DNA of 15,417 bases, taken from Clostridia bacterium. GTDB taxonomy: Bacteria > Bacillota > Clostridia > Christensenellales > DUVY01. The DNA is taken from positions 1-15,417 of the forward strand of contig BNZQ01000042.1 in NCBI GenBank assembly GCA_026001225.1, in the 5' to 3' direction. The position numbers and the translations under genes are program-made. This document shows, in pieces, positions 6,774-13,236 of the stretch. The stretch's first letter is position 1, and each line of letters opens with the position of its first letter. The notes under the pieces are model-generated. The model ran no database searches. It saw nothing but the letters and a program-made list of their open reading frames with translations, and was not told the origin of the DNA.

Positions 6774-8096
6774 ATGGATAAGAAGTTTACATATTACGAC
6801 AGAGAGACCGAATGTATGCCGCGCAAAGCGATCGAGGATTTACAGAACGAATCGCTCGTGCGGCAGGTCAAATACGTTTACGATAACGTCGTGCCTTATC
6901 GTCAAAAGATGATCGACGCTAAAATCAGGCCCGCCGATATTAAAAGTACCAAAGACCTCTATAAACTGCCCTTTAACGATAAACGCGACCTGCGGGACAA
7001 TTATCCGTTCGGTTTAATGGCCGTCAAGCGCGGGGATTTAGCGCGCATACACGCTTCGAGCGGCACGACCGGCAAGCTGACCGTCGCGGGCTACACCAAA
7101 AAAGACCTCGATATTTGGGGCGAACTGATGGCGCGCTGCTTGGTCAACGCAGGGGCGACGGGAGAATCCATGATCCACGTCGCCTACGGATACGGGCTGT
7201 TCACGGGGGGACTCGGCGTGCATATCGGCGCGGAGAAATTGGGCGCGGCCGTCGTGCCCGCAAGCAGCGGCAACACCGCGCGGCAGATCATGCTGATCAT
7301 GGATTTACAGGCCGATTTGCTGGCTTGCACGCCGTCCTACGCGGCCTATATTGCCGACGAGATGAAACGCATGGGCATTTCGCCCGCCGATATTCCCCTA
7401 CGGACGGGCGTGTTCGGCGCGGAGCCGTGGACGGAAGGAATGCGTCAAAATTTAGAGCGCGGCCTCGGCATCGAGGCGTTCGACATTTACGGTTTGTCGG
7501 AAATCATGGGGCCTTCGGTGTCAATCGATTGTCCCATTCACAACGGCTTGCACGTGTGGGAGGATCATTTTATTGCCGAGATTGTTGATCCGAAAACGTT
7601 GGAGCCGATCGAGGAAAACGGCAAAACCGGCGAGCTGGTATTCACCACGCTGACCAAAGAGGGGATGCCGTTGATCCGCTACCGCACAAAAGACCTTTGC
7701 TCGATCGACCGCGCGCCTTGCGCCTGCGGCCGCACGCACGCCCGTATGGGTAAGATTGTGGGGCGTTCGGACGACATGCTGATCATTCGCGGGATCAACG
7801 TGTTCCCCTCACAGATCGAAACCGTGCTTTTAAATATCCGCGAAGCCGCGCCGCACTATCAAATCCTCGTGGACCGCGTGAACAATCTGGACACGCTGGA
7901 AATTCAGGTGGAGCTCAGCGAGGAGCTGTTCAGCGACACCGTGAAGGGCATCGAATCCGTTAAAAAGAAATTGGAAAAGGAAATGACCGCTATGCTGGGG
8001 ATTGCGCCGATCATCCGTTTGGCCGAGCCGCGCTCGTTGCCGCGGTCGGAAGGAAAGGCGAAACGGGTCGTGGACAAGAGGCTGTTTGACAAGTGA
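6774..8096 (+). CDS. paaK: Phenylacetate--CoA ligase (AMP-forming, anaerobic type)
   Basis: 440 residues, normal for the family. It joins an arylacetate (phenylacetate or indoleacetate) to CoA through an acyl-adenylate. The ATP loop SSGTTGK is at 95-101, FGAEPWTE at 214-221, and the adenylate motif YGLSEIMGP at 239-247. The hinge and C-terminal domain include RYRTKDL (302-308) and SLPRSEGKAKRV (421-432) with the catalytic lysine. Cys253, His256, Cys316 and Cys318 form a likely zinc site as in other PaaK proteins. It lies 34 bases after iorB, an arrangement common in anaerobes. Run in reverse, the enzyme could release arylacetate from the IorAB product and recover energy; run forward it activates arylacetates. 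The direction is not decidable here. GAAG precedes the ATG. The stop codon lies in a heptad repeat. Confidence 0.94.
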   Translation: MDKKFTYYDRETECMPRKAIEDLQNESLVRQVKYVYDNVVPYRQKMIDAKIRPADIKSTKDLYKLPFNDKRDLRDNYPFGLMAVKRGDLARIHASSGTTGKLTVAGYTKKDLDIWGELMARCLVNAGATGESMIHVAYGYGLFTGGLGVHIGAEKLGAAVVPASSGNTARQIMLIMDLQADLLACTPSYAAYIADEMKRMGISPADIPLRTGVFGAEPWTEGMRQNLERGLGIEAFDIYGLSEIMGPSVSIDCPIHNGLHVWEDHFIAEIVDPKTLEPIEENGKTGELVFTTLTKEGMPLIRYRTKDLCSIDRAPCACGRTHARMGKIVGRSDDMLIIRGINVFPSQIETVLLNIREAAPHYQILVDRVNNLDTLEIQVELSEELFSDTVKGIESVKKKLEKEMTAMLGIAPIIRLAEPRSLPRSEGKAKRVVDKRLFDK

Positions 8097-8161
8097 CAGG
8101 GGACAAGTTATTGATCTGTCCTACAAAAAACCTTTACTTGTCACTTGTCTCTTGTCCCTTG
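8088..8161 (+). repeat. Inverted heptad repeat array between paaK and alr
   Basis: The left arm has three GACAAGT-like units (GACAAGT 8088-8094, GACAGGG 8095-8101, GACAAGT 8102-8108). The right arm has 3.5 CTTGTCN units (CTTGTCA, CTTGTCT, CTTGTCC, CTTG at 8137-8143, 8144-8150, 8151-8157, 8158-8161). Bases 8088-8098 pair perfectly with 8139-8149 (11 bases), and 8100-8107 pair perfectly with 8151-8158 (8 bases); these two stems cross and so compete or form a pseudoknot. The paaK TGA (8094-8096) is inside the left arm. The right arm runs up to the putative alr -10 box. Confidence 0.8.
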
Positions 8162-8171
8162 CATATATAAT
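8144..8171 (+). promoter_or_regulatory. Probable promoter of alr
   Basis: A perfect -10 box TATAAT (8166-8171) lies 13 bases before the alr ATG at 8185. A CTTGTC at 8144-8149 (16-base spacer) or TTGTCT at 8145-8150 (15-base spacer) may act as a weak -35, in which case the -35 element is made of repeat units. The expected start (about 8178) leaves only about 7 bases of leader. Confidence 0.45.
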
Positions 8172-8184
8172 CCTCATGCCCACC

Positions 8185-9294
8185 ATGACGATCGATCTCG
8201 TCGCCCTGCGGGACAACGCGCGGGCGGTCAAGCAGCTTTTGAACGGCGCAAGGCTCTGCGCGATGGTCAAGGCCGACGCTTACGGGCACGGGATATGCGA
8301 AACGGCGGCGGCGCTTCGGGATACGGCCGATTGCTTCGGCGTCGCGGTCGCGGACGAGGCGTTTCTGTTGCAAGATAAAAGCGCGGCGGCGGGGAAAGGT
8401 GCGGGAAAGGATATCCTGATCGTCGGGCCGGTCGAGGAATACGCGGCGCGGGAAGCCGTGCGGCGGGATTTAAACCTGACGCTGGCGAATCGCGAAAATT
8501 TGGACATCCTGATTTCGGCGGCGCGGGCGGCGGGCAAGCGCGCGCGGGTGCATATCAAGGTCGATACCGGAATGCATCGTTTGGGAATCGGGAATATCGG
8601 AGAATTTCAAACCGTATTGCGGCGCGCCGCAAGCTCGGAATATATCCGGCTCGAAGGCGTCTTTACGCACTACGCGACGAGCGATACGGGCGGGGACTAT
8701 GCGGAATATCAGTACGGCGAGTTCCGGCGGTTTCTCGGAATCGCGCGGGAAGCGTTGGGCGAGCGGGCGTACGGGCGGCTCGTGAAACACGGCGCGTGCA
8801 GCGGCGCGATCCTGCGGGACGTAAGATACCATATGGACATGGCGCGCGCGGGGCTCGTGCTGTACGGCTGTTTTCCGTCGCCCGACCTCGCGGGAAAAAT
8901 CCATATCCGGCCAGCGATGAGGGTGACGGCGGGCGTCGCGCAGTTGAAACGGTGCGCCGCGGGCGACAAGGTGGGGTACGGCAACGCGTATGCGTGTCCG
9001 CGGGACTGCCTTTTGGCGGCGGCGCGGATCGGGTACGGCGATGGGTATAAACGGGCTTTCTCCGGCAACGGTTTCGCGGTTGTTCGCGGGGCGCGCTGTC
9101 CGATCGTCGGCAAGGTTTGCATGGATTTGACGATGATCGATGTCACAAATGTGACAAACATGGGGTATAATGATCCCGTAACGTTCCTCGGAGACGGCGT
9201 GACGGCCGACGAGCTTGCCGCGCGGTGCGGTACGATCGGCTATGAGATATTGACCGCGTGGCACGGCACGAGGGTCAAGAGAGAGTACATATAG
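8185..9294 (+). CDS. alr: Alanine racemase (PLP-dependent)
   Basis: 369 residues from the ATG at 8185 (372 if the ATG at 8176 is used). It interconverts L- and D-alanine in the cytoplasm, supplying D-Ala for peptidoglycan. The PLP lysine is Lys29 in AMVKADAYGHG. HIKVDTGMHRLGI is a conserved barrel strand. The catalytic tyrosine is in KVGYGNAY, followed by ARIGYGDGYKR and the CMDLTMIDVT block. The protein starts directly at the TIDLVAL strand, lacking the roughly 8-10 residues (such as an R-x-TWAEIDL lead-in) that most relatives have. The reading frame is open upstream, but those codons are repeat DNA. There is no Shine-Dalgarno sequence. With a -10 box ending at 8171, 8185 is the better start; 8176 would probably precede the transcript. 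Confidence 0.93.
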   Translation: MTIDLVALRDNARAVKQLLNGARLCAMVKADAYGHGICETAAALRDTADCFGVAVADEAFLLQDKSAAAGKGAGKDILIVGPVEEYAAREAVRRDLNLTLANRENLDILISAARAAGKRARVHIKVDTGMHRLGIGNIGEFQTVLRRAASSEYIRLEGVFTHYATSDTGGDYAEYQYGEFRRFLGIAREALGERAYGRLVKHGACSGAILRDVRYHMDMARAGLVLYGCFPSPDLAGKIHIRPAMRVTAGVAQLKRCAAGDKVGYGNAYACPRDCLLAAARIGYGDGYKRAFSGNGFAVVRGARCPIVGKVCMDLTMIDVTNVTNMGYNDPVTFLGDGVTADELAARCGTIGYEILTAWHGTRVKREYI

Positions 9295-9302
9295 GATTGA
9301 AG

Positions 9303-9977
9303 ATGAAACAAAACGCAGGTGAATATTTAAAGGCCACCGGAGTTGTCGCCAAAAAAGCGTTGATTCTGATCGGTATAAAACTGTTTATGGTGTTTTTCGC
9401 CGCGTTGCTGTTCGTGTCGAACGTGACGCTGAACGTGGTCTTCGGAATTTTGGTTATTGCCGCCGAGTGTGCGCTGTTGTTCGTCATCGGCAAGGGACAA
9501 GCCCGCGACGAGTACAAATATGTCCGTATCAACAAATCGACGTATCCCGACGGCGCGCCCCTTTCCAAAAAAGCGCGCGAAACAAGTATGGTCAAGGCCG
9601 GCATCGTGGCGGGGACGGTCGTCTTGTTTTATTCCGTTTTCACGTTGCTGGGCGCGATTCTGCCCGTGTCGGCCGGGGAGGGAATCGCCGCGCGCGTGGT
9701 CTTTCAGGGGATCATGAAGATCGGCTTTTCGGGAATTACCATGATTTGCACGGGTTTCGGCTTGACGGGCAATGCGGAGGGGGCCCCCAATGTGTTGGTT
9801 GAAAACGGCGGCGTATTTTTTGCTTTTTATTTTACCGGCACGGTACTTGTGGCGGCGGCGTATTTCGTCGGTTATGTTTTGAGCGCGAGATTAAGAATGC
9901 GGCAGCACGTTGAGATTCAGCAAGAGATTAAACAGTTCGAGGATATGGGTCGGATCGGTCGACGCGGGAAGAAATAG
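9303..9977 (+). CDS. Hypothetical multi-pass membrane protein
   Basis: 224 residues, not recognised. Predicted helices lie at about residues 18-38, 42-63, 98-120 and 170-193, with a weaker hydrophobic segment at 135-152. A polar loop (64-97, with KARETSMVKAG) separates the first and second pairs, and the C-terminus is basic with a short charged helix (EIQQEIKQFEDM) ending RRGKK, presumably cytoplasmic. No catalytic motif is evident. The ATG at 9303 follows AGGATTGA eight bases after the alr stop. An upstream in-frame ATG at 9258 lies inside alr and was rejected. The stop TAG directly abuts the rsmD ATG, so alr, this gene and rsmD look co-transcribed. A general envelope role is a guess from alr. 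Confidence 0.8.
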   Translation: MKQNAGEYLKATGVVAKKALILIGIKLFMVFFAALLFVSNVTLNVVFGILVIAAECALLFVIGKGQARDEYKYVRINKSTYPDGAPLSKKARETSMVKAGIVAGTVVLFYSVFTLLGAILPVSAGEGIAARVVFQGIMKIGFSGITMICTGFGLTGNAEGAPNVLVENGGVFFAFYFTGTVLVAAAYFVGYVLSARLRMRQHVEIQQEIKQFEDMGRIGRRGKK

Positions 9978-10532
9978 ATGCGGATTATCGGCGGCGAATA
10001 TCGCGGCCGGAAAGTGGCGTGGCCGAACGATTCCGGCGTGCGGCCTACGCCCGACCGGATCCGCGAAAATATCTTCAATATTTTGCGGGAGCGGATACCG
10101 GGCGCGCGGGTGCTGGATTTATTCGCGGGATCGGGACTTTTGGGGTTGGAATTTTTGAGTCGGGGCGCGGCGTGCGTCACCTTTTCCGATAAATCGTCGG
10201 ATCGCGTGCGGGGAATCCGTAAAGCGTTGGCGGACTTTAAAACGCCGCCCGAAAAATTTCGTGTGATTCACGGCGATTGTTTCTATGTTTTACGGTTGCT
10301 TCGGGAAGAAAAATTTGATATAATTTATATAGACCCGCCGTATCGCGAGGGCTTATACGATCCCGTACTTAAAGAGGTATTTTCAAACGGCATGTTGGCC
10401 GAAGGCGGTTTGGCGGTGGCGGAGCATTCGGCGGAGTGTCCGGTGACCGTTCCGACGGGCGCGGCCGCGGCCGACGAACGCGTGTACGGTACTGTCGGAC
10501 TGACATTCTTTGAACGGGAAGCCGAAAAGTAA
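9978..10532 (+). CDS. rsmD: 16S rRNA (guanine(966)-N(2))-methyltransferase RsmD
   Basis: 184 residues, normal length. It methylates G966 of 16S rRNA in the assembled 30S particle, using S-adenosylmethionine. The N-terminal MRIIGGEYRGRKV and RPTPDRIRENIFNIL (22-36) are the RsmD lead-in (usually RPT-DR-RE--FN). Motif I, DLFAGSGLLGLE, is at 47-58, and the catalytic motif IV, DPPY, is at 119-122. The ATG immediately follows the upstream TAG. The stop TAA (10530-10532) lies in a heptad repeat. It is followed by coaD, the standard rsmD-coaD pairing of Bacillota, which supports both assignments. Confidence 0.95.
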   Translation: MRIIGGEYRGRKVAWPNDSGVRPTPDRIRENIFNILRERIPGARVLDLFAGSGLLGLEFLSRGAACVTFSDKSSDRVRGIRKALADFKTPPEKFRVIHGDCFYVLRLLREEKFDIIYIDPPYREGLYDPVLKEVFSNGMLAEGGLAVAEHSAECPVTVPTGAAAADERVYGTVGLTFFEREAEK

Positions 10533-10545
10533 AAACTGAAAAGTA
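10525..10545 (+). repeat. Short heptad repeat across the rsmD stop codon
   Basis: Three consecutive heptads, AAAAGTA (10525-10531), AAAACTG (10532-10538) and AAAAGTA (10539-10545), span the rsmD TAA (10530-10532). The middle unit is identical to the unit at the end of cmk (3643-3663). No inverted arm is evident here. Confidence 0.55.
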
Positions 10546-10558
10546 TAGGTTTGCGTAT

Positions 10559-11032
10559 ATGAAAAATTGTATATTTCCCGGAACGTTTAATCCTTTTACG
10601 ATCGGTCATCTCGACGTGGTCAAGCGCGCGGCGGCGCTGTTCGACCGACTGACCGTCGCCGTAGCCGAGGAGGGGCGGCCCGATTTGCCGTCCGCGGCGG
10701 TCAGGGCGGGACTGATCGTGAAATGTGTCGGCGGCTTAAAGAACGTCGAGGTCAAAACCTTTTCCGGCTTGCTCGTCGAGCTGTGCAAACGGGAGAACGT
10801 CCGTTTTGTCGTGCGCGGGATTCGCAGTTTCAACGATTTTCAGTACGAGAACACCATGCTGTTCATTAATAAAAAACTCGCGCCCGAAATTGAGACCGTC
10901 TATATACCGGCAAGTCAGGGGTACGGCGAAATTTCCGGTTCCGCCGTGCGCGACCTGATACGGTTGAGGGCCGACATAACGGCCTTCGTGCCGCCGGAAA
11001 TCAAAGAGGATTTACTTGCCTTATATAAGTAA
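10559..11032 (+). CDS. coaD: Pantetheine-phosphate adenylyltransferase (divergent)
   Basis: 157 residues, normal length. It makes dephospho-CoA from 4'-phosphopantetheine and ATP in the cytoplasm. Family features are present: start MKNCIFPGTFNPFTIGHLDV, with the TxGH nucleotidyltransferase motif at 14-17; VVRGIRSFNDFQYE (84-97); NKKLAPEIETVYIP (104-117); and FVPPEI near the end. Several usually invariant points differ. PGSFDP is PGTFNP, the NPSKKP segment after strand 2 is replaced by EEGRPDL, so the phosphate-binding lysine is missing, and ISSS/T is ISGS (125-128). The rsmD neighbour supports CoaD rather than another cytidylyltransferase-like enzyme. No clear Shine-Dalgarno sequence precedes the ATG. 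Confidence 0.9.
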   Translation: MKNCIFPGTFNPFTIGHLDVVKRAAALFDRLTVAVAEEGRPDLPSAAVRAGLIVKCVGGLKNVEVKTFSGLLVELCKRENVRFVVRGIRSFNDFQYENTMLFINKKLAPEIETVYIPASQGYGEISGSAVRDLIRLRADITAFVPPEIKEDLLALYK

Positions 11033-11040
11033 AATAGCAG

Positions 11041-11095
11041 AGTTTTTTTGAATAGGGTACGGGGAAGACTTGTTTGCAAAAAAGTTTTCCCCGCA
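11041..11095 (+). repeat. Dispersed palindrome, copy 2 (upstream of the patatin gene)
   Basis: The leader AGTTTTTTTGAATAGGG (11041-11057) is followed by a hairpin. CGGGGAAGACTT (11060-11071) pairs with AAGTTTTCCCCG (11082-11093), 12 of 12 positions with one G.U. Same plan and orientation as the elements at 4352-4405 and 13171-13219. It begins eight bases after the coaD stop. Confidence 0.75.
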
Positions 11096-11143
11096 AACCC
11101 CCTTTAAAAAATTTTCGAATGGTATAAGGAGCGAAAAGCAATA

Positions 11144-11989
11144 ATGGAAAAAATCAAGATCGGATTGGCCTTAGGCGCGGGCGGCGCGCGGGGCATGTGC
11201 CACGTCGGCGTGCTGCAGGCGTTGGAAGAAAACGGGATTACGCCCGATTTAATTACGGGCTCCTCGATGGGCGCGGTCATCGGCGGCGCGTATGCCTCCG
11301 GCTTGGATGTCGAACATATCATGGCCTTGACGCGCTCCGTCAACAATCATTTGATTCGTGATTTGCATATACGCCTCAAACAGCTCGGCATCTTCAAGGG
11401 CCGCCGCGTCGAGAAGCTGTTCAACCGGCATATCGGAGACGCGACGTTCGAGGATTGCAAGATACCGTTCGCTTGCACCGCCGTGGACGTGGAGAGCGGG
11501 AAATTGAAGCTTTTCACCGAGGGTCACCTATGGAAAGCGATCCGCGCGAGTATGAGCATTCCGGTCGCTTTTCAGCCCGTCGAAATCGACGGCAGGCTGT
11601 ATATGGACGGCGGCGTCCTGTGCCGCATACCGATCGCGCAGATCCGCGAGATGGGCGCGGACGTGGTGATCGCGGTGGACGCACTGGGTTCGCTCTCGTC
11701 GGGAAAGCGGCCCAACGGCATTTTGGATATGGCGCTGCGCTTTTACGATATTTTGGACTGGGCGTATTCGCGCCACAGATTGCAGGGCGCGGACATTATG
11801 CTGACGCCGTCGGTCGAGCGCAGTATCATGGATTTCCAAAAGGTTCGGCCGGTCATCGACGCGGGGTATCAGTGTACGATGGATCAGATGACGGAGATCA
11901 AAAAGGCCGTAGCCGCGGCGGAAGAGAAGAAACTGTCCGAAGCCGCGGCAAAGGCCGCCGAGGACGCGACGAATTCGGCGCAGCTGTGA
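11144..11989 (+). CDS. Patatin-like phospholipase (RssA/NTE type)
   Basis: 281 residues. It is a serine-aspartate dyad lipid acyl hydrolase, probably acting at the inner face of the membrane. The oxyanion-hole loop GAGGARGMCHVGVL is at 11-24, the nucleophile motif GSSMG at 39-43 (Ser41), and the dyad aspartate in DGG at 155-157. ASMSIPVAFQPVEI is the conserved block before it. The C-terminus (about 247-281) is an Ala/Lys/Glu-rich helix that looks like a surface or coiled-coil tail. AAGGAG at 11126-11131 is 12 bases from the ATG, longer than ideal. It stands alone between coaD and pta, with the palindrome at 11041-11095 upstream. Substrate unknown; the family includes lysophospholipases and the regulator RssA. 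Confidence 0.92.
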   Translation: MEKIKIGLALGAGGARGMCHVGVLQALEENGITPDLITGSSMGAVIGGAYASGLDVEHIMALTRSVNNHLIRDLHIRLKQLGIFKGRRVEKLFNRHIGDATFEDCKIPFACTAVDVESGKLKLFTEGHLWKAIRASMSIPVAFQPVEIDGRLYMDGGVLCRIPIAQIREMGADVVIAVDALGSLSSGKRPNGILDMALRFYDILDWAYSRHRLQGADIMLTPSVERSIMDFQKVRPVIDAGYQCTMDQMTEIKKAVAAAEEKKLSEAAAKAAEDATNSAQL

Positions 11990-12048
11990 GCGGTCGGGCT
12001 TCAAGAAGTCGAACAACAAACAAAACGGTCTTTTCGGTTAGATATCGC

Positions 12049-12077
12049 TTTACATAAACGTTAAAAAACGATATAAT
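12049..12077 (+). promoter_or_regulatory. Sigma-A promoter of pta
   Basis: -35 TTTACA (12049-12054), 17-base spacer, -10 TATAAT (12072-12077), the same boxes and spacing as the cmk promoter. The expected start near 12084 leaves a leader of about 17 bases holding AAGGAG (12087-12092), eight bases before the ATG. Confidence 0.8.
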
Positions 12078-12100
12078 AATAGAAATAAGGAGTACCTTAC

Positions 12101-13099
12101 ATGTCAAAACTCATGGATCAAATCCGCGCGAAAGCCGCGGCGGCGTACAAGCACATCGTGTTGCCCGAGGGCGAGGAGCCGCGGATCATCGAAGCGGCCG
12201 TTACGGTCGCTAAGGAAAAAATTGCCCACCTTACGTTGTTGGGCGACGAAAAGATCATTCGGGAACGGGCGAAGCTTCCCGACGGAATCGAGGTCGTCAA
12301 TCCGAAAACCTCGCCCCTGCGGGCCGAGTACGCGGAGTTGCTGTATAATTTGCGCAAGGACAAAGGTTTGGATAAGGCGCAAGCCGAAAAATTGGTTTTG
12401 GACCCGCTGTATTTCGGCGTGCTGACGGTCAAATCAGGCAGGGCGGACGGCATGGTCGGCGGCATTATTCACTCGACGGGAGATTTGCTGCGCCCCGCGT
12501 TGCAGGTCATCAAGACCGCGCCGGGTATTTCCACAGTGTCGAGCTGTTTCATTATGGTGTTGCCCGAGGGGTCGGCGGCCGCGTCGCTGTACGGCGACAA
12601 GGGCGTTTTGGTGTTCGGTGATTGCGCCGTCAATCCCAATCCCACGGCGGAACAGCTCGCGGCGATCGCGATTGCAAGCGCGCAGAGCGCGAAGAGTATC
12701 GCGGGGATCGCGCCCCGCGTCGCTATGTTATCCTTTTCCACAAAGGGCAGCGCGAAGCACGAGCTTGCCGATAAGGTTATCGCGGCGACGGAGATCGTCA
12801 AAAAATTGCGCCCCGATTTAGAGGCGGACGGCGAATTGCAGGCCGACGCCGCGTTGGTCGAAAAGGTCGGCCGACTGAAAGCGCCTGCAAGTCGGGTGGC
12901 GGGCCGTGCGAACGTACTGATATTCCCCGACTTGCAGGCGGGCAATATCGGCTATAAATTGGTTCAGCGGCTCGCGGACGCGGAGGCCGTCGGCCCGATC
13001 TGTCAGGGTTTCAACAGCCCCGTCAACGACCTGTCGCGGGGGGCGTCCTCGGACGACGTGGTCAGCGTGGTGGCGATTACGGCGGTACAGGCAATTTAA
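12101..13099 (+). CDS. pta: Phosphate acetyltransferase
   Basis: 332 residues, the short single-domain Pta of Bacillota with no N-terminal DRTGG or P-loop extension. It converts acetyl-CoA and phosphate to acetyl phosphate and CoA, in the cytoplasm. Recognisable blocks are IVLPEGEEPRIIEAA near the start, GRADGMVGGIIHSTGDLLRPALQ in the middle, and VAMLSFSTKGSAKH and NVLIFPDLQAGNIGYKLVQR towards the end, all family signatures. A clean promoter and AAGGAG site precede it. ackA follows after 137 bases, so the two form the acetate pathway that yields ATP from acetyl-CoA, for example from pyruvate. The gap holds a palindrome but no obvious terminator. Confidence 0.96.
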   Translation: MSKLMDQIRAKAAAAYKHIVLPEGEEPRIIEAAVTVAKEKIAHLTLLGDEKIIRERAKLPDGIEVVNPKTSPLRAEYAELLYNLRKDKGLDKAQAEKLVLDPLYFGVLTVKSGRADGMVGGIIHSTGDLLRPALQVIKTAPGISTVSSCFIMVLPEGSAAASLYGDKGVLVFGDCAVNPNPTAEQLAAIAIASAQSAKSIAGIAPRVAMLSFSTKGSAKHELADKVIAATEIVKKLRPDLEADGELQADAALVEKVGRLKAPASRVAGRANVLIFPDLQAGNIGYKLVQRLADAEAVGPICQGFNSPVNDLSRGASSDDVVSVVAITAVQAI

Positions 13100-13170
13100 A
13101 ACCGTATGCATCGGCGGATGTGGGCTGCGCTTGGAAAGGCGGCTTGGTCGTGTAGGTCCAACTACAGTTT

Positions 13171-13219
13171 AAGTTTTTTGGAAAGGTTCGGAAAACCCTT
13201 TGACAAAAAGATTTTCCGA
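13171..13219 (+). repeat. Dispersed palindrome, copy 3 (upstream of ackA)
   Basis: The leader AAGTTTTTTGGAAAGG (13171-13186) matches copy 1 almost exactly. The hairpin arms are 13188-13201 and 13206-13219 with 12 of 14 pairs and a 4-base loop. The right arm ends inside GAGGAAAGG (13218-13226), the ackA ribosome-binding region, so folding could influence ackA translation. A small separate inverted repeat, TGTAG/CTACA, lies at 13151-13166. Confidence 0.75.
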
Positions 13220-13236
13220 GGAAAGGTAAAAGCACA

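Noticed and set aside
8470..9264. A 264-codon minus-strand open frame opposite alr
   Set aside because: Same reasoning: full overlap with conserved alr, low-complexity Arg/Pro/Ala composition, no start signals.
13100..13236. A riboswitch or small RNA between pta and ackA
   Set aside because: Only the dispersed palindrome and a five-base inverted repeat are visible; no known aptamer pattern was recognised.
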